Under the pieces are notes generated by a model. The model was not told where the DNA came from, made no database searches, and was given only the letters and a program-made list of their open reading frames with translations. A DNA stretch of 64,000 nucleotides, taken from assembly GCF_000740775.1 (NCBI RefSeq), contig NZ_JFGS01000003.1, positions 186,001-250,000 of the forward strand. Direction: 5' to 3'. The position numbers were made by a program, and so were the translations under genes. Within the stretch, counting starts at the first letter, position 1. Each line of letters begins with the position of its first letter. The stretch comes from Haematobacter missouriensis. Lineage in GTDB: Bacteria > Pseudomonadota > Alphaproteobacteria > Rhodobacterales > Rhodobacteraceae. Below are positions 29,446 through 38,028 of this stretch, piece after piece.

Positions 29446-31395
29446 ATGTTCCGCTTCTTTGAAACCCTTGTCGATCCCTACACGGCGTATGAGGAGCGGG
29501 ACGCCCCTCCGCGCCGCCTGTGGCCGTTCCTGCTGTCCTTCGCCCGGCCCTTTCGTGCGGTGTTCGCCATCACGGCGGTGCTCTGCATCATCGTGGCTTC
29601 GGTGGAGGTGGCGCTGGTGTGGTACATGGGCCGCGTGGTGGACTTCCTCTCGCAGGGGACCCCGGCTGAGGTCTGGGCCGCCCATGGGACGGAACTGTTG
29701 CTGGCGGGCCTGTTCATGCTCACGCTCCGCCCGGTGGTTCAGGGGCTGTCGGTGGCGTTTCTCAACAACACCATCATGCCGAACTTCGGCACGCTCATCC
29801 GTTGGCGCTCGCACCGTCATGTGCTCCGCCAATCCGTCGGCTGGTTCGAGAACGACTTCGCGGGGCGTGTCGCCAACCGGATCATGCAGGCGCCCTATTC
29901 TGCGGGAGATGCCGTCTATCAGATCTTCGACGCGATCACCTTCGCGCTGGCCTATATCATCGGCGCGACCGTGCTGCTGGCGGATGCGGATCCGCGTCTG
30001 GCGCTGCCGCTGCTCGGCTGGCTCGTGCTCTACGGGCTGCTCATGCGCTGGACGATGGTGCGGGTGAGCGTCGCCTCGCAGGCCGCTTCGGACGCCCGTT
30101 CCGCGCTGACGGGGCGGGTGGTGGACAGCTACACCAACATCCATTCGGTCAAGCTCTTTGCCCATCAGGGCAAGGAGGTGGACTACGCCCGGGAGGGGAT
30201 GGAGCGGTTCCGGCAGGCCACTGCGCGGGAGATGCGGGTGTTCACCACGATGGATGTGGTGCTGATGGCGCTGAACGGGTTGCTGATCGTGGCCGTCGTG
30301 GGTTGGGCGCTCTGGCTCTGGATGCAGGGGAGCGCCTCTGTGGGGGCGGTCGCGGCGGCAACCGCCCTGACCCTCCGGCTCAATGCGATGACCGGCTGGA
30401 TCATGTGGGCGCTCACCCATTTCTTCCAGTCGCTGGGCATCGTGGAGGAAGGGATGCAGACGCTGGCCGAGCCCATCCACCTCGTTGACCGGAAGGAGGC
30501 GGTGGCGCTGAAGCTTACCAAGGGGCTCGTCCAGTTCGAGAACGTGAGCCATCATTACGGCCTCGGCAGCGCTGGGCTGGACGGTGTCACCCTCACCGTT
30601 CGCCCGGGCGAGCGGATCGGCCTGATCGGGCGGTCCGGCGCGGGCAAGACGACGCTGGTGAAGCTGTTGCTGCGGTTCTACGACCCGGAGCGTGGCCGCA
30701 TCCTGCTCGACGGGCAGGACATCTCCGGCGTCACGCAGGACAGCCTGCGCCGCGCAATCGGCATGGTGCAGCAGGAAAGCTCGCTTCTCCACCGGACGGT
30801 GCGGGAGAATATCCTCTACGGTCGGCCCGATGCGACGGAGGAGGAGATGATCGCCGCGGCGAAGCGGGCGGAGGCGCATGACTTCATCCTCCAGCTGCGC
30901 GACCGCGAGGGGCGCGCGGGCTATGACGCGCAGGTGGGCGAGCGGGGGGTGAAGCTCTCCGGCGGTCAGCGGCAGCGTGTGGCACTCGCCCGCGTGATCC
31001 TGAAGAATGCCCCGATCCTCGTGCTGGACGAGGCCACCTCCGCATTGGACAGCGAGGTGGAGGCCGCCATTCAGGAGACGCTCTACGGTGTGATGGAGGG
31101 TAAGACGGTGATTGCCATAGCGCACCGCCTGTCCACCATCGCCGCCATGGACCGGATCGTGGTGCTCGACGCCGGTCGCGTGGTGGAGGATGGCAGCCAT
31201 GACGATCTGCTGGCCGCGGGCGGCATCTATGCCGGCCTCTGGGCGCGGCAGTCGGGCGGGTTCCTCGGCATGGATACCGGTGTGGAGGCTGGCACCGAGG
31301 CTGGCACCGAGGCTGGCACCGAAGCTGGCGTGGGCGCTGGCCCGGAGACGACCAACGGGGAGAGCGCTCCCCTGACCGCAGGAGAACCCGCATGA
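29446..31395 (+). CDS. ABC exporter subunit (TMD-NBD fusion), first of a pair
   Basis: Membrane exporter half-transporter of 649 residues: about six transmembrane helices in the first 330 residues, then an ATPase domain with Walker A GRSGAGKT (395-402), signature LSGGQRQR (about 504) and Walker B ILVLDEATSALDSE. Both the catalytic Glu and the switch His (AHRLST) are present. Near the C-terminus a three-unit 12-bp tandem repeat encodes EAGT units. It overlaps the next ABC gene by four bases (ATGA), and the two ATPase domains share long stretches of nearly identical DNA, so the pair may form a heterodimer. The substrate is unknown. ATG 29446 follows the weak site GAAAGG. Confidence 0.9.
   Translation: MFRFFETLVDPYTAYEERDAPPRRLWPFLLSFARPFRAVFAITAVLCIIVASVEVALVWYMGRVVDFLSQGTPAEVWAAHGTELLLAGLFMLTLRPVVQGLSVAFLNNTIMPNFGTLIRWRSHRHVLRQSVGWFENDFAGRVANRIMQAPYSAGDAVYQIFDAITFALAYIIGATVLLADADPRLALPLLGWLVLYGLLMRWTMVRVSVASQAASDARSALTGRVVDSYTNIHSVKLFAHQGKEVDYAREGMERFRQATAREMRVFTTMDVVLMALNGLLIVAVVGWALWLWMQGSASVGAVAAATALTLRLNAMTGWIMWALTHFFQSLGIVEEGMQTLAEPIHLVDRKEAVALKLTKGLVQFENVSHHYGLGSAGLDGVTLTVRPGERIGLIGRSGAGKTTLVKLLLRFYDPERGRILLDGQDISGVTQDSLRRAIGMVQQESSLLHRTVRENILYGRPDATEEEMIAAAKRAEAHDFILQLRDREGRAGYDAQVGERGVKLSGGQRQRVALARVILKNAPILVLDEATSALDSEVEAAIQETLYGVMEGKTVIAIAHRLSTIAAMDRIVVLDAGRVVEDGSHDDLLAAGGIYAGLWARQSGGFLGMDTGVEAGTEAGTEAGTEAGVGAGPETTNGESAPLTAGEPA
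31285..31330 (+). repeat. 12-bp tandem repeat in the 3' end of the ABC gene
   Basis: Three exact copies of GAGGCTGGCACC (31285-31320) are followed by a diverged fourth. They add Glu-Ala-Gly-Thr units to the cytoplasmic tail. Copy number changes here stay in frame. Confidence 0.9.
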
Positions 31396-33245
31396 GAGGG
31401 GTCACGAACGCCGATATCTTCATCCCGGCGGAATCGTCGCCGCCGCAGACCCTGGGCGCCTTCTTCCTTTGGTGCATCAAGGGCGCCTGGGTGTGGCTGC
31501 TGATCGCGGGCGTGCTCGCCGCGGTGGCGGGCGTGCTGGAGGTCATGACGGCGCTGGTGCTGGGACGGGTGATCGACACGACAACCGGCACCGCGACGGC
31601 GGATTACTTCTCCGCCCATGCCGCGACGCTGATCGGCTTCGTGCTGTTCTTCGCGGTGTTGCGTCCGGTTGCCATCGGTGTCTCCACGGCGGCCAACAAC
31701 CTGCTGGTTGCGCCGAACGTGATGCCGCTGGTCCTTTCGCGGCTGTTCCGCTGGACGCTGGGCCAGTCAGTCACCTTCTTCGACAACGATTTTGCCGGGC
31801 GCATCGCACAGAAGCAGATGCAGACCGCCCGCGCCGTGACGGAAACGGCGACCGACTTCATCAATGCGGTCACCTTCGCGCTTGCCTCGGTCATCGGCTC
31901 GGTCGCGGTGCTGGTCGCCATCGACCCGTGGATCGCGCTGGCACTGGCGGTCTGGCTGCTGCTTTACCTGCTCCTCATCCGCTACTTCCTGCCGCGTGTC
32001 CGCAAGCGCTCGACCCAGCGGGCGGCGGCGCGGGCGATGATCTCCGGCCATGTCGTGGACACGATCACCAACATCAAGACGGTGAAACTCTTTGCCCACG
32101 CCGATTTCGAGGATCAGGTCGCCCTGGGCGCGATGAGTGATTACCGGCGCAAGACCATCCGTTTTGGCGTCGTCTCCACCTGGCTGCGCTTCGGGTTGAA
32201 TGCTTTGGGCGGTATCCTGCCCGTGGTGCTGATCGGCGGGGCGCTGCTGCTCTGGACGCGGGGCATGGCCACGGCGGGGGATATCGCGGCCTCCGGGGCC
32301 ATCGCGCTCCGCATCTCGCAGATGACGGGCTGGGTCTCCATGTCGCTGATGAGCATCTATGCCAATGTGGGCGAGATCGAGGACGGCATGAACACCCTCT
32401 CCCGCCTGCACAGTCTGACCGACAAGCCCGACGCACTTGAACTGACGCGGGTGAGCGGGGCCATGACCTATGATGACGTGACCTTCACCTATGGCGGTGG
32501 ATCGGCGGGGGTCCGGGGCGTCACGCTCGACATTCCGGCGGGGCAGAAGGTGGCCCTGGTGGGCGCGTCCGGCGCCGGAAAATCTACGCTGGTAGCCCTG
32601 CTTCTGCGGCTATACGACACGGAGAAGGGGCGCGTTCTGATCGACGGCCACAATGTGCGCGATGTGACTCAGGAAAGCCTGCGCCGCCAGATCGCCATGG
32701 TCACGCAGGAAACGGCGATGTTCAACCGCTCCGCCCGCGACAACATTCTTTACGGTCGCCCCGACGCGACGGAGGAGGAGATGATCGCCGCAGCCAAGGC
32801 CGCCGAGGCGCATGAGTTCATCCTGAAGATGTCCGACCATCAGGGGCGCAAGGGCTATGACGCGCATCTGGGCGAGCGGGGTGTGAAGCTCTCCGGCGGC
32901 CAGCGGCAGCGGATAGCGCTCGCCCGCGCCTTCCTGAAGAACGCGCCGATCCTCGTGCTGGACGAGGCCACTTCCGCATTGGACAGCGAGGTGGAGGCCG
33001 CCATTCAGGACTCTCTCGACCGGGTGATGGAGGGCAAGACGGTGCTCGCCATCGCGCACCGCCTCTCCACCATCGCGGCAATGGACAGAATCGTCGTGCT
33101 GGACGAGGGCCGGATCGTGGAGGAGGGCACGCATGACGCCCTGCTGGCCCGGGATGGTCTCTACGCCCGCTACTGGCGGCGGCAGTCCGGCGGCTTTCTG
33201 ACTGTCGATCCGATGGACGGGGCGGAGACGGAGGCGGCGGAATGA
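31392..33245 (+). CDS. ABC exporter subunit (TMD-NBD fusion), second of a pair
   Basis: Half-transporter of 617 residues with six predicted membrane helices and an ATPase domain: Walker A GASGAGKS (391-398), LSGGQRQR, ILVLDEATSALDSE. All catalytic residues are present, so both members of the pair look active, unlike many heterodimeric exporters in which one site is degenerate. It overlaps both neighbours (ATGA at each end), so it is probably translated with the first subunit and with the RNA methyltransferase. An MsbA-like role is possible, but nothing identifies the substrate. Confidence 0.9.
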   Translation: MRGVTNADIFIPAESSPPQTLGAFFLWCIKGAWVWLLIAGVLAAVAGVLEVMTALVLGRVIDTTTGTATADYFSAHAATLIGFVLFFAVLRPVAIGVSTAANNLLVAPNVMPLVLSRLFRWTLGQSVTFFDNDFAGRIAQKQMQTARAVTETATDFINAVTFALASVIGSVAVLVAIDPWIALALAVWLLLYLLLIRYFLPRVRKRSTQRAAARAMISGHVVDTITNIKTVKLFAHADFEDQVALGAMSDYRRKTIRFGVVSTWLRFGLNALGGILPVVLIGGALLLWTRGMATAGDIAASGAIALRISQMTGWVSMSLMSIYANVGEIEDGMNTLSRLHSLTDKPDALELTRVSGAMTYDDVTFTYGGGSAGVRGVTLDIPAGQKVALVGASGAGKSTLVALLLRLYDTEKGRVLIDGHNVRDVTQESLRRQIAMVTQETAMFNRSARDNILYGRPDATEEEMIAAAKAAEAHEFILKMSDHQGRKGYDAHLGERGVKLSGGQRQRIALARAFLKNAPILVLDEATSALDSEVEAAIQDSLDRVMEGKTVLAIAHRLSTIAAMDRIVVLDEGRIVEEGTHDALLARDGLYARYWRRQSGGFLTVDPMDGAETEAAE

Positions 33246-34465
33246 CCCTCACCGTTCAGCGCCTGGGCCATCATGGCGACGGGATCGCCATGGGGGCAGA
33301 CGGCCCGGTGTTCATCGCCGGCGCCCTCCCGGGGGAGGAGATTGCGGGGGATGTCGTGGGCGATCGCCTCGCCCAGCCGCGCATCGTCACCCCGTCGCCG
33401 GACCGTGTCCGCGCGCCCTGTCCGCATTACCGTGCCTGCGGGGGCTGCGCGCTCCAGCATGCCTCCGACGCTTTCGTGGCCGCATGGAAAACGCAGGTTG
33501 TAGCGGCAGCACTTGCCGCACAGGGGATCGAGACGGAACTGCGCCCCATCCTGACCTCGCCCCCCCGGTCCCGCCGCCGGGCTGCGCTTTCCGGGCGGCG
33601 CACCAAGACAGGTGCGATGATCGGCTTTCACGGACGCGCTTCCGATCAGCTCGTGGATACGCCTGCCTGCCTGCTCCTCCATCCCGAGCTAATGGCCCTC
33701 CGCCCGGCGCTGGAGGAGGTGACGCTGGCCGGTGTCTCACGGAAGGGGGAGCTGACGCTTACCCTTGCCCGCGCCATCGGCGGTGCCGATCTGGCGGTGA
33801 CGGGCGGCAAGCCGCTGGATGCCGCGCTCCGCCGGGATCTGGCGGTGATCGCGGGGCGGCACGGGATCGCACGTGTGAGCTGGGACGGGGAAGTCGCCGT
33901 GCAAGCCGCGGAACCGTTCCAGCGATTCGGCGCGGCCCTGGTCTCACCGCCCCCCGGCGCGTTTCTTCAGGCCACAGCCGAGGGGGAGGCCGCGCTGCTC
34001 GCTGCCGTGCGGGAGATCGTGGGGAGCGCGCCCCGCGTGGGGGACTTGTTCTGCGGCTCCGGTACCTTCGCCCTGCCGCTGGCCGAGCGGGCCGAGGTGC
34101 TGGCCGTAGAGGGAAGCGCGCCCGCCATCCGGGCGCTGGAACGCGGCTGGCGGGGCACGGAGGGATTGCGCAAGGTCACGACGGAGTCGCGTGACCTGTT
34201 CCGCCGGCCATTGCTCGGCCCTGAACTCAAGCGGCTCGATGCGGTGGTCATCGACCCGCCGCGCGCCGGAGCCGAGGCCCAGACGCGGGAACTCGCCGCT
34301 GCGGGCGTGCCGCGAATCGCCGGCGTCTCCTGCAATCCGCTGAGCTTCGCCCGTGACGCGCGTCTGCTCACGGGCGCGGGCTACAGGCTGGATTGGGTTC
34401 AGCCGGTGGACCAATTCCGCTGGTCCACCCACGTGGAACTGGTTGCATCTTTCCACCGCGATTGA
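33242..34465 (+). CDS. rlmD: RlmD/RumA-family 23S rRNA (uracil) methyltransferase
   Basis: SAM-dependent RNA m5U methyltransferase of the RumA/TrmA family. The 407-residue protein has an N-terminal TRAM-like part, an iron-sulfur cluster motif C-x5-C-x2-C (Cys60, Cys66, Cys69), and a Rossmann domain with VGDLFCGSGTFALPLA, VIDPPRAGA and the catalytic Cys in GVSCNPLSFARD. The family assignment is firm; whether its target is U747, U1939 or another site is not, so the symbol is provisional. It is the last gene of the overlapping ABC-ABC-methyltransferase operon. Confidence 0.85.
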   Translation: MTLTVQRLGHHGDGIAMGADGPVFIAGALPGEEIAGDVVGDRLAQPRIVTPSPDRVRAPCPHYRACGGCALQHASDAFVAAWKTQVVAAALAAQGIETELRPILTSPPRSRRRAALSGRRTKTGAMIGFHGRASDQLVDTPACLLLHPELMALRPALEEVTLAGVSRKGELTLTLARAIGGADLAVTGGKPLDAALRRDLAVIAGRHGIARVSWDGEVAVQAAEPFQRFGAALVSPPPGAFLQATAEGEAALLAAVREIVGSAPRVGDLFCGSGTFALPLAERAEVLAVEGSAPAIRALERGWRGTEGLRKVTTESRDLFRRPLLGPELKRLDAVVIDPPRAGAEAQTRELAAAGVPRIAGVSCNPLSFARDARLLTGAGYRLDWVQPVDQFRWSTHVELVASFHRD

Positions 34466-34546
34466 CGTGCAAACTGCCTAGGCGAATCTGGCGAAAATCT
34501 GCTACCCTCTCGGGCAATAAAAAGAGGGACGGGCAGGACCATAACC

Positions 34547-35041
34547 ATGTGGCGAATTCTTTCGCTTCTCTTGCTTTGTGTGACGCTGACGGCCTGCGGA
34601 TCACAATCCAAGTTCAAAAGCTATGACGGGCCTGAGGTCACGTCGATACAGGTGCACAAGTCGCAGCGGAAAATGTATCTGCTGCACGACAATATCGCCA
34701 TCAAGACTTATGATATCGGGCTTGGGCCGCAGCCGCTGGGCCACAAGCAGATTTCCGGCGATGGCCGTACGCCGGAGGGACTTTACTTCATCGACCGGCG
34801 CAATCCCAACAGCCAGTATCATCTATCGGTCGGTATTTCCTATCCCAATCCGCATGATGTGGAGGTTGCGCGTGCGCTCGGCCTCTCTCCGGGCGGTGAC
34901 ATCTTCATCCATGGAGAGGCAGGTTGGGCCAAGGGGCGCGCGCGGGACTGGACGGCCGGTTGTATCGCCGTAACCGACAAGGAGATCGAGGAGATATACT
35001 CCATGGTCCGTGAAGGAACGCCGATCTACCTGCTGCCATAG
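34547..35041 (+). CDS. L,D-transpeptidase (YkuD) lipoprotein
   Basis: Periplasmic peptidoglycan cross-linking enzyme or protein-anchoring transpeptidase. The 164-residue protein begins with a lipoprotein signal (LLLLCVTLTACGS; lipobox LTAC), then a YkuD domain with the catalytic pattern IHG followed by WTAGCIAVTD (Cys nucleophile). PLGHKQISGDGRTPEGLYFI is the typical strand before the active site. It is a short single-domain form. A hairpin-like repeat without a T-run follows at 35046-35061 (GGGGCC-GCGC-GGCCCC). The next gene is convergent. One of two YkuD proteins in this window. Confidence 0.9.
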   Translation: MWRILSLLLLCVTLTACGSQSKFKSYDGPEVTSIQVHKSQRKMYLLHDNIAIKTYDIGLGPQPLGHKQISGDGRTPEGLYFIDRRNPNSQYHLSVGISYPNPHDVEVARALGLSPGGDIFIHGEAGWAKGRARDWTAGCIAVTDKEIEEIYSMVREGTPIYLLP

Positions 35042-35045
35042 GAAC

Positions 35046-35061
35046 GGGGCCGCGCGGCCCC
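35046..35061. terminator. GC palindrome after the L,D-transpeptidase gene
   Basis: GGGGCC-GCGC-GGCCCC is a perfect palindrome five bases after the stop. It lacks a following T-tract, so it is only a possible terminator or transcript-end structure. Confidence 0.35.
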
Positions 35062-35119
35062 ATTCCCATCGCTTGCCAGGGCCTCTCTCTGGGAGGCCGC
35101 GGCGACCATGCTGCGCGGA

Positions 35120-35632
35120 TCAGCTTCCGAGCAGCATGGTCCACCATATCTTGCCCCTGCTATCCTGGAAGAAGTCGAACCCCATCAGGCGGGCGGCGGG
35201 GTCGAGAAGCGTCTCGCGCGAGGGTTTGTCCTCCATCCACGCGGCCAGCGTCTCCAGCTCCGTCTCATATGTTTCGGAGATCAGCTCGCCCCGAACCTCA
35301 CCGCCATAACCCGCGCGTTGCGCCCGGATGATGGGCGAGGAGCCGTCGGAGCCGAAGTGCCAGGGCCGGTTCTGCACAGCCATGTCGCGCGAATGGGTCG
35401 CAGCGGCGGCGTTCAATTCGGGCGAAAGCTGCAGCATCGCCAGTCCCCGCGCCGAGCGGAGCGCATTCACCCCGTCCAGCATCCGGTACTGGATGGCGCC
35501 CGTCTCTGCGGCGCTCAGCTGGTAAAGGCGGGGCAACGGCTTCCCGTCCGTGCCATACTGAATGGGCGGAGGCGAGGAACAGGCGGCGAGCGTCGCCGCG
35601 GTGGTGAGCAGAAGAAGCGAAGTTCGGAGCAT
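35120..35632 (-). CDS. CAP-domain lipoprotein
   Basis: Secreted protein of 170 residues with a lipoprotein signal (LLLTTAATLAACSS; lipobox LAAC) and a CAP/SCP-like domain: MLDGVNALRSARGLAMLQLSPELNAAAATHSRDMAVQ contains the helix with the N-x-x-R and H-S-x-x-M pattern of that fold, and HFGSDGSSP the second motif. The bacterial CAP family has no single biochemical function; roles in wall or lipid binding are suspected. It is convergent with the first L,D-transpeptidase and divergent from the second, so this three-gene area is likely envelope-related. ATG 35630-35632 is the start. Confidence 0.85.
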   Translation of the reverse strand: MLRTSLLLLTTAATLAACSSPPPIQYGTDGKPLPRLYQLSAAETGAIQYRMLDGVNALRSARGLAMLQLSPELNAAAATHSRDMAVQNRPWHFGSDGSSPIIRAQRAGYGGEVRGELISETYETELETLAAWMEDKPSRETLLDPAARLMGFDFFQDSRGKIWWTMLLGS

Positions 35633-35791
35633 GTGGTTCGTTTGCCTGTTGGAGAAGGTCCCCGGAGATGTAGCCGCCCGGGCCCGCGGTCGCAAATATC
35701 CCTGTCAAAAGGCGGCATCACGAGTATTTGTTGATTTGCAGCCTGTGACATAGAGCATTAAAGCGCAAATTCTGGGATGACCAGAAGCACA

Positions 35792-35808
35792 CCTGTCAAG
35801 GTGACAGG
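35792..35808. promoter_or_regulatory. operator-like palindrome upstream of the second L,D-transpeptidase
   Basis: CCTGTCA-AGG-TGACAGG is a perfect 7-bp dyad with a 3-base spacer, ending 42 bases before the second L,D-transpeptidase start, in the 218-bp intergenic region shared with the divergent CAP gene. It is the size of a dimeric regulator site. No regulator is known to me for this exact motif. Confidence 0.45.
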
Positions 35809-35850
35809 ACGCCGCAATCAGATCGTCGCGCGCGGTCGAAGGAGTGAGGG

Positions 35851-36471
35851 ATGAAGAAGTCGCAGGGTTCCGCTTCGGGGATTGGTGTCAGCCGGCGCGT
35901 GTTCGTCGGGGGCATGTTGCTTGGTAGCCTCGCGGCGCCAGCCGTCGTTCACGCTCAGTCGAACATGTCCAACTCCACCGAGATGGAAAAACCGCTGTCG
36001 CCGACGATCCGGCGCAATATCTCCAGCTTTCGCACGCATCACTGGCAGGACTACTTCAGCAATACCAGGAACGGGGCGATTCTGGTCGATATCGACAGCC
36101 GCGCGCTGCATTTCTGGTCGGAGGATCAGACGATCTACCGGCTCTATCCGACGTCGGTGCCGGAGACGGACGATCTGACCCGCAAGGGACGGACCGAGGT
36201 GGTGAAGAAGGTTGACGGCCCCTCCTGGCGCCCGACGCCGGCGATGAAGCAGCGCAACCCCGACTGGCCGGACTTCATCGGGCCAGGCCCGGACAATCCG
36301 CTCGGCACGCATGCGCTCTACCTCTCCTGGGCCTACTACCGGATACATGGAACGCAGGATACGCGGAAAATCGGGCGGCGGTCCTCCAACGGTTGCATCG
36401 GGCTCTACAATGAACATATCGCCGAGCTGTTCGGCATGACCAATGTGGGCACACAGGTGTTGCTAATTTGA
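35851..36471 (+). CDS. L,D-transpeptidase (YkuD) with Tat-type signal
   Basis: Second YkuD-family transpeptidase, 206 residues. The N-terminus SRRVFVGGMLLGSLAAPAVVHAQ has a twin-arginine motif, a hydrophobic stretch and an A-x-A-type cleavage site, so it is probably Tat-exported and soluble. The catalytic part reads RIHGTQ followed by RSSNGCIGLYNEH (nucleophile Cys). Compared with the first copy it is longer and has the SNGCIGL form common to ErfK/YbiS proteins. ATG 35851 follows GGAGTGAGGG. Its promoter region contains a strong dyad (35792-35808). Confidence 0.92.
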   Translation: MKKSQGSASGIGVSRRVFVGGMLLGSLAAPAVVHAQSNMSNSTEMEKPLSPTIRRNISSFRTHHWQDYFSNTRNGAILVDIDSRALHFWSEDQTIYRLYPTSVPETDDLTRKGRTEVVKKVDGPSWRPTPAMKQRNPDWPDFIGPGPDNPLGTHALYLSWAYYRIHGTQDTRKIGRRSSNGCIGLYNEHIAELFGMTNVGTQVLLI

Positions 36472-36608
36472 CGCCTCCTCGGGGGTGTAAGCGATGCTCC
36501 GCTCAAACCCTCTTTGCAGGCGCAATTTTCGGTGATTACTGGAGTTTACGAGGCTCGTTTTTCAGGCCCGACCCTGCATAGCGGGGCGGGATATCACTGG
36601 AGGTCAAC

Positions 36609-36803
36609 ATGAAAAAGATCGCGCTCGCGGCTGCCCTGTCGGTTGCTGCTTCTTCGGCTTTCGCAGGAAACATCAACGCTCCGGTCGTGGAACCGGTCGT
36701 CCATCCGGAAGTGGTGGTGCAGGACACGTCCTCCTCCTCGGCCGGTGTGGTCGTGCCGCTGCTGCTCGTCGTGCTGGTCGGCGCGGCTCTGGCTGCGAAC
36801 TGA
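36609..36803 (+). CDS. small secreted/membrane protein beside hemH
   Basis: A 64-residue protein with an N-terminal signal-like segment (MKKIALAAALSVAASSAFA), a short polar and Pro/Val-rich middle (VVEPVVHPEVVVQDTSSSS) and a C-terminal hydrophobic helix (VVVPLLLVVLVGAALAA). I do not recognise a characterised family. It ends in a perfect terminator and is convergent with hemH. The ribosome site is GGAGGTCAAC, a strong one. The signal peptide, high ribosome-site quality and own terminator argue that it is real and well expressed. Confidence 0.75.
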   Translation: MKKIALAAALSVAASSAFAGNINAPVVEPVVHPEVVVQDTSSSSAGVVVPLLLVVLVGAALAAN

Positions 36804-36851
36804 GAACCCCGGCAGGCCGGTCGCAGGACCGGTCCCGGACCTGAACTCAGG

Positions 36852-36877
36852 GGGCGGTGGGCAACCACCGCCCTTTT
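36852..36877 (+). terminator. terminator of the small secreted-protein gene
   Basis: GGGCGGTGG (36852-36860), loop GCAA, CCACCGCCC (36865-36873), then TTTT: a textbook rho-independent terminator 48 bases after the stop. Confidence 0.92.
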
Positions 36878-36908
36878 CCATGGCTGTTCCCGCCCACTTC
36901 GGTCTGAG

Positions 36909-37976
36909 TCAGGCCAGCCACCCTGCCAGGTTCTCTGTCACGATGGCCTCGAGAGCTGCGATATGGGCGGCCTCATCGTTCAGGCAGGGAATGTAGGTAA
37001 AGGTTTCGCCCCCGGCCTCCTCGAACGCATGACGGATCTCGCCGTTGATTTCCTCCAGTGTCTCGATGCAATCGGCAGAGAACGCGGGGGCCATCACGGC
37101 GATATTGCGGATGCCCTTTCGCGCCAGGACGGCCACATGTTCGACCGTGTAGGGTTTGAGCCATTCCTCCGGTCCGAAGACCGATTGGAAGGTCACGTCC
37201 ACGGCCTCTTTTTCCCAGCCAAGCCGTTCGCGCAGCAGGCGTGTCGTCTTCTGGCACTGGCATTGGTAGGGATCGCCCGAGAGGTGATAACGCACCGGCA
37301 TGCCGTGGTAAGAGGTGACAAGCTTCTGCGGTCGTACCGGAAGCGTGGCATAGGCCGTCTCCACAGATCGGGCGAGCGCCTCCACATAGAGCGGATGATC
37401 GAAATAGGCGGGCACGGTCCGCGCGGCCGGCTGCCACCTCTCGGCCATCAGGGCGCGGAAGAACTGGTCGTTCGCGGTCGCGGTCGTGGCCCCCGCATAT
37501 TGCGGATAGAGCGGGAAGAACAGGATGCGGTCGCAGCCTCCGGCCACCATCTCCGCCACCTTGTCGGTCGTGGAGGGATTGCCATAGCGCATGCAGAAAT
37601 CCACCGTCACGGCATCACCAAAGCGCGCGGCCAATGCGTTGCGCAGCGCTTCCGTTTGATTGCGGGTAATGGTGAGCAGAGGGCTTTCACCCCGGGTCTC
37701 GTCCCAGATCAGCTTGTAGTTCGCGCCTGAGGAGAAAGGTCGCTTCGTCAGGATCACCGTCTGCAACAGCGGCTGCCATTTCCACGCGGGATAGTCGATG
37801 ACTCGCTTGTCGGAGAGGAATTCGTTGAGGTAGCGCCGCATCGACCAATAGTCATATCCATCGGGTGTGCCGAGATTGGCCAGCAACACGCCGATCCGGC
37901 GGGGAGGAAGCGCCGGATGGTCTGGCGGTGCGTGCGAGGGGCGAACCGCGAGGGAGGATGGTTTCTGGTCTAGCAT
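36909..37976 (-). CDS. hemH: ferrochelatase
   Basis: Inserts ferrous iron into protoporphyrin IX, the last step of haem synthesis. The 355-residue protein contains VTSYHGMPVRYH with the iron/porphyrin-binding His and CLNDEAAHI; PYQCQCQKTTRLLRERLG is typical of proteobacterial ferrochelatases. ATG 37974-37976 is preferred over an upstream TTG because of a nearby AGGAAA. It is convergent with the small secreted-protein gene. No [2Fe-2S] C-terminal extension is seen. Confidence 0.95.
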   Translation of the reverse strand: MLDQKPSSLAVRPSHAPPDHPALPPRRIGVLLANLGTPDGYDYWSMRRYLNEFLSDKRVIDYPAWKWQPLLQTVILTKRPFSSGANYKLIWDETRGESPLLTITRNQTEALRNALAARFGDAVTVDFCMRYGNPSTTDKVAEMVAGGCDRILFFPLYPQYAGATTATANDQFFRALMAERWQPAARTVPAYFDHPLYVEALARSVETAYATLPVRPQKLVTSYHGMPVRYHLSGDPYQCQCQKTTRLLRERLGWEKEAVDVTFQSVFGPEEWLKPYTVEHVAVLARKGIRNIAVMAPAFSADCIETLEEINGEIRHAFEEAGGETFTYIPCLNDEAAHIAALEAIVTENLAGWLA

Positions 37977-38028
37977 GTCGGGTTTCCTGCTGGCGGACAA
38001 CGGCGAGATAACCGCTGGCCGCGGGATT

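Noticed and set aside
31285-31330. CRISPR-like array
   Set aside because: The 12-bp repeats are in-frame coding units without spacers. No CRISPR array was seen in the window.
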